A DNA stretch of 64,000 nucleotides, taken from NCBI GenBank assembly GCA_963593905.1, contig CAVBBL010000003.1:1-64000 (forward strand), written 5' to 3'. Below are positions 61,866-64,000 of this stretch, in pieces (within the stretch, counting starts at the first letter, position 1; each line of letters opens with the position of its first letter). A program made the position numbers and the translations under genes. The DNA comes from CAG-791 sp963593905. GTDB taxonomy: Bacteria > Bacillota > Clostridia > Lachnospirales > Lachnospiraceae. The notes below the pieces were generated by a model, which saw only the letters and a program-made list of their open reading frames with translations, was not told where the DNA came from and did no database searches.

Positions 61866-61892
61866 GCGCAAGGAAGACACGCTTCCTTGCGC
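61866..61892 (-). other. Strong hairpin between livJ and livH
   Basis: GCGCAAGGAAG (61866-61876) and CTTCCTTGCGC (61882-61892) form a perfect 11-bp stem with a 5-nt loop, followed by a weaker GACGG/CCGTC stem. There is no T-run. It probably protects the abundant livJ mRNA or causes partial termination, giving more binding protein than permease. Confidence 0.65.
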
Positions 61893-61922
61893 TGCTCTCA
61901 TCGTTCCATATGATCGGTTTTC

Positions 61923-63158
61923 TTACAGACCTACGTAAGCACCGTTTTCGATTACCATGCCCTTAGGGCTCTTAGATACAGCACCGGATGCATCCCAGGT
62001 AACACCCTCACCGGTCAGACCGTCAAAGTTAATGGTGGGGAAGGTCTGTACCATCAGCTCACACAGATCCTCTGCGGACATATCAGCAGTCGCACCTGCT
62101 GCTTCCAGTGCTGCCTTGTATGCATATACGCAGTCATAAGCATCTGCTGCGAACTGGTTCGGCACATCACCGTACTGCTCCTTGTACTTGGTCACAAAGC
62201 TCTGGGTCTTCTCGTCCTCTGCATCCGCATTGAAAGGAGTCAGCAGGATAACGCCCTCTGCTAAGGAAGTATCAAAGCCTTCCAGTGTCAGGATGCCGTC
62301 CATGCCGTCTACGCCAAAGAAGGTAGGTGCATAGTCCATATCCTTAGCCTGTTTCAGAATCAGAGATGCAGGCTGATAGTAAATCGGAAGGAAGAGCAGA
62401 TCTGCCTCTGCCTTCTTTGCTTCGCCAAGCTGTACAGAGAAGTCATTGGAGCTTGCATCGGTGAAGGTACCTTCATAAACGATCTCAAGGCCCTTTGCCT
62501 CAGCCTCAGCCTTAAACTTCTCTTCGATACCGCTGGAGTAAACATCGTCGTTTCTGTAGATAACAGCGATCTTGGTGCCAAGGCTCTTCTCTGCGATATA
62601 ATCAGCAGATGCAGTACCCTGGTTAGGATCTGCAAAGCACATCTGGAACACATTGTCCTTGCCCTCTGTAACTGCGGTAGAGGATGCGGAAGGAGTCAGT
62701 GCGAAGATGCGATCTGCATAGTTCTCTGTGGAAGTAGCTTCACAAGGCTTTGTGGTTACAGAGCCAAGGGATATCTGCATACCCCAGTCCTTTAAAGTGT
62801 TGTATGCGGAAACGGCCTTCTCAGGATCATTCTCATCGTCCTCATACTTAAGCTCAAACTGAATAGCGCCGCCCTCTGCATTGATCTCATCTACTGCGAT
62901 CTGTGCACCATTCTTTACAGCATTGCCGTAAATAGCTGCTGCGCCTGTCAGGGGTGCTGTGCCGCCAATCTTAAAGGTGCCGCCGGCTGCTGCGGTAGAA
63001 TCAGAAGACTCTGCCTCTGCGGCGTCTTCACTGGTTTCTTCTGCTGCGCTGGATGCTGCCTCGTCGGATGAGCTGGATGCAGATGAACTGCCGCAGCCAA
63101 CCAGAAGGCTTGCACACATAGCTGCAGCTAATAATACACTTACTGCTGCTTTCTTCAT
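61923..63158 (-). CDS. livJ: Branched-chain amino acid-binding lipoprotein
   Basis: A 411-residue solute-binding lipoprotein. The type II signal peptide has lipobox LVGC near residue 22, then a Ser/Ala/Glu-rich linker (about 23-55) and a Peripla_BP_6 domain (FKIGGTAPLTGAAAIYGNAVKNGAQIAVDEIN). It delivers Leu/Ile/Val or a related amino acid to LivHMGF. The start at 63158 follows AGAGGAGGAAAC. It is the first gene of the operon behind a strong promoter. Confidence 0.95.
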   Translation of the reverse strand: MKKAAVSVLLAAAMCASLLVGCGSSSASSSSDEAASSAAEETSEDAAEAESSDSTAAAGGTFKIGGTAPLTGAAAIYGNAVKNGAQIAVDEINAEGGAIQFELKYEDDENDPEKAVSAYNTLKDWGMQISLGSVTTKPCEATSTENYADRIFALTPSASSTAVTEGKDNVFQMCFADPNQGTASADYIAEKSLGTKIAVIYRNDDVYSSGIEEKFKAEAEAKGLEIVYEGTFTDASSNDFSVQLGEAKKAEADLLFLPIYYQPASLILKQAKDMDYAPTFFGVDGMDGILTLEGFDTSLAEGVILLTPFNADAEDEKTQSFVTKYKEQYGDVPNQFAADAYDCVYAYKAALEAAGATADMSAEDLCELMVQTFPTINFDGLTGEGVTWDASGAVSKSPKGMVIENGAYVGL

Positions 63159-63261
63159 AATAGTTTCCTCCTCTTTGGAACTTTTACTCTTCGTCAGGTG
63201 CTGCGAACCGCAATATGTCCACCTGACAAAAACAAATGTGCACAACTAATGCACTTGATGC

Positions 63262-63289
63262 ATTATACACTACTTTCTTTCTATGTAAA
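63262..63289 (-). promoter_or_regulatory. livJ promoter
   Basis: TTTACA (63284-63289) and perfect TATAAT (63262-63267) on the minus strand, 16-nt spacer. Just downstream, TGCATCAAGTGCA and GTGCAC repeats near the start point may be a regulator site. The leader is about 95 nt. No other gene is seen between 63159 and 63490. Confidence 0.85.
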
Positions 63290-63490
63290 AGTATTTTTTT
63301 CAGGATAGATAAAAAATTAACACCGAACTGTAACTTGGATCACTACGCAGCTTACAACACAGTAAAGCGTTCCGAACCGATATGTGCAATATCACCTGGC
63401 TGATATAAGTAACATTCTTTATGTCGCTTTCCCTATGTAAATGACATTTTTACTTACAATCAAAATGAAATCTATTATGAGGTGAAAACT

Positions 63491-63865
63491 ATGCTTGGTG
63501 AACGATTACAGGAAATTCGAAGAGATCATAAGGAAACCCAGCAGCAATTGGCTGATTATCTGCATGTATCCTTAGGAGCCGTGAGAACCTGGGAAAGAAA
63601 TATTTCTTCTCCGGACCACGAAACTTTTGTAAGAATCTGCAAAAAATACGATGTCTCTGCAGACTACCTTCTGGGACTGATCAATGAAGATCAGGAATCT
63701 GTAAACAAAATAAATCTTCTCTCTCCCAAAAGCAGAGAAGAACTTTACAGGTATATGAAGTACCTGTTCTATTTAGACAGACTGGAACAACTCGCCAAAG
63801 ACAAGGGGACGCAAAAAGCACTTCCACGCAACACACAAAGAAAGAACAAAAAGCAGTCTGGTTAA
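63491..63865 (+). CDS. Small XRE-family HTH regulator
   Basis: A 124-residue DNA-binding protein with an N-terminal HTH_3 domain (about 4-60, LQEIRRDHKETQQQLADYLHVSLGAVRTWERN) and a short helical C-terminal part with a basic end. GAGGTGAAAACT precedes the ATG at 63491; a GTG three codons upstream overlaps this RBS. It is divergent from livJ, so control of the liv operon is possible but not shown. Small XRE proteins of this form are common orphan regulators. From 63866 to the right edge I see no gene. Confidence 0.87.
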   Translation: MLGERLQEIRRDHKETQQQLADYLHVSLGAVRTWERNISSPDHETFVRICKKYDVSADYLLGLINEDQESVNKINLLSPKSREELYRYMKYLFYLDRLEQLAKDKGTQKALPRNTQRKNKKQSG

Positions 63866-64000
63866 CCAAGGAACTGATGATTAAAGCGTTTTTCTCGCCG
63901 GATTGCCGTATTTATGCTGCGAAGTTGCAACTCTCCCTGCCAATCCGTGCAATCTGCCGGAGGAACTAAGGAAGTTCTGATTTAACCAGCATTTCTTTAG

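Overview
The window looks like chromosomal DNA from a Gram-positive anaerobe of the Clostridia, most likely a Lachnospiraceae-type gut bacterium. The evidence is moderate GC content, strong GGAGG-type ribosome binding sites, a T-box leader on the trp operon, a lexA/yneA-like SOS pair, Clostridia-style gene sets (DUF1015 beside serC-serA, split transketolase, Xfp phosphoketolase) and rho-independent terminators. Genus cannot be fixed from this sequence alone. Most of the window is ordinary metabolic chromosome. I see no prophage, IS element, rRNA or CRISPR array.

Layout. 1-340: a composite hairpin repeat. 341-2737: a tyrosine recombinase, lexA, and a divergent SOS-type small membrane protein with three LexA-box-like sites. 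2874-10059: a complete trpEGDCFBA operon (minus strand) under a tryptophan T-box. 10068-14113: an ABC ATPase, an ABC-2/GldG fusion and a DUF4340 protein. 14432-16626: a secreted four-repeat protein and a divergent LysR regulator. 16855-22259: phosphoketolase, a class C beta-lactamase-like hydrolase and a left-handed beta-helix protein. 22431-28980: topB, asd, argH and a MATE pump, then tRNA-Thr(CGT). 29408-32970: a GlgB-like protein with a destroyed active site and a DUF1015 protein. 33104-40740: serA, serC, an L,D-transpeptidase, ilvB, ilvD and leuB. 40849-44887: yajC, tgt, aroC and a 6-phosphogluconolactonase-like protein. 45336-50028 (plus strand): an XRE-cupin regulator and potABCD polyamine uptake. 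50050-50897: a 66-bp tandem array. 50979-56986: a LacI-controlled sugar operon (isomerase, split transketolase, FGGY kinase). 57442-63158: a livJHMGF branched-chain amino acid transporter plus a cytidylate-kinase-like gene. 63491-63865: a small XRE regulator.

How the genes fit together. Much of the window is amino acid supply: chorismate (aroC) to tryptophan (trp operon), serine (serC, serA), branched-chain amino acids (ilvB, ilvD, leuB) with uptake by Liv, the aspartate family (asd) and arginine (argH). Phosphoketolase and transketolase point to pentose-phosphate carbon entry.

The most unusual signal is a dispersed, hairpin-forming repeat present at 12 loci. At the 11 whose downstream gene lies in the window it sits directly against the Shine-Dalgarno sequence of one gene, always in the same orientation relative to that gene. 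The similarity continues through the ribosome binding site to the start codon, so it looks like a portable translation-leader cassette. Three composite copies also carry a short open frame with its own RBS. Other points of note are the 13-copy 66-bp array that is stop-free in all plus frames, the GlgB pseudoenzyme, and the uncharacterised isomerase/kinase/split-transketolase operon. Residue positions and alignments were made by eye; no database search was run.
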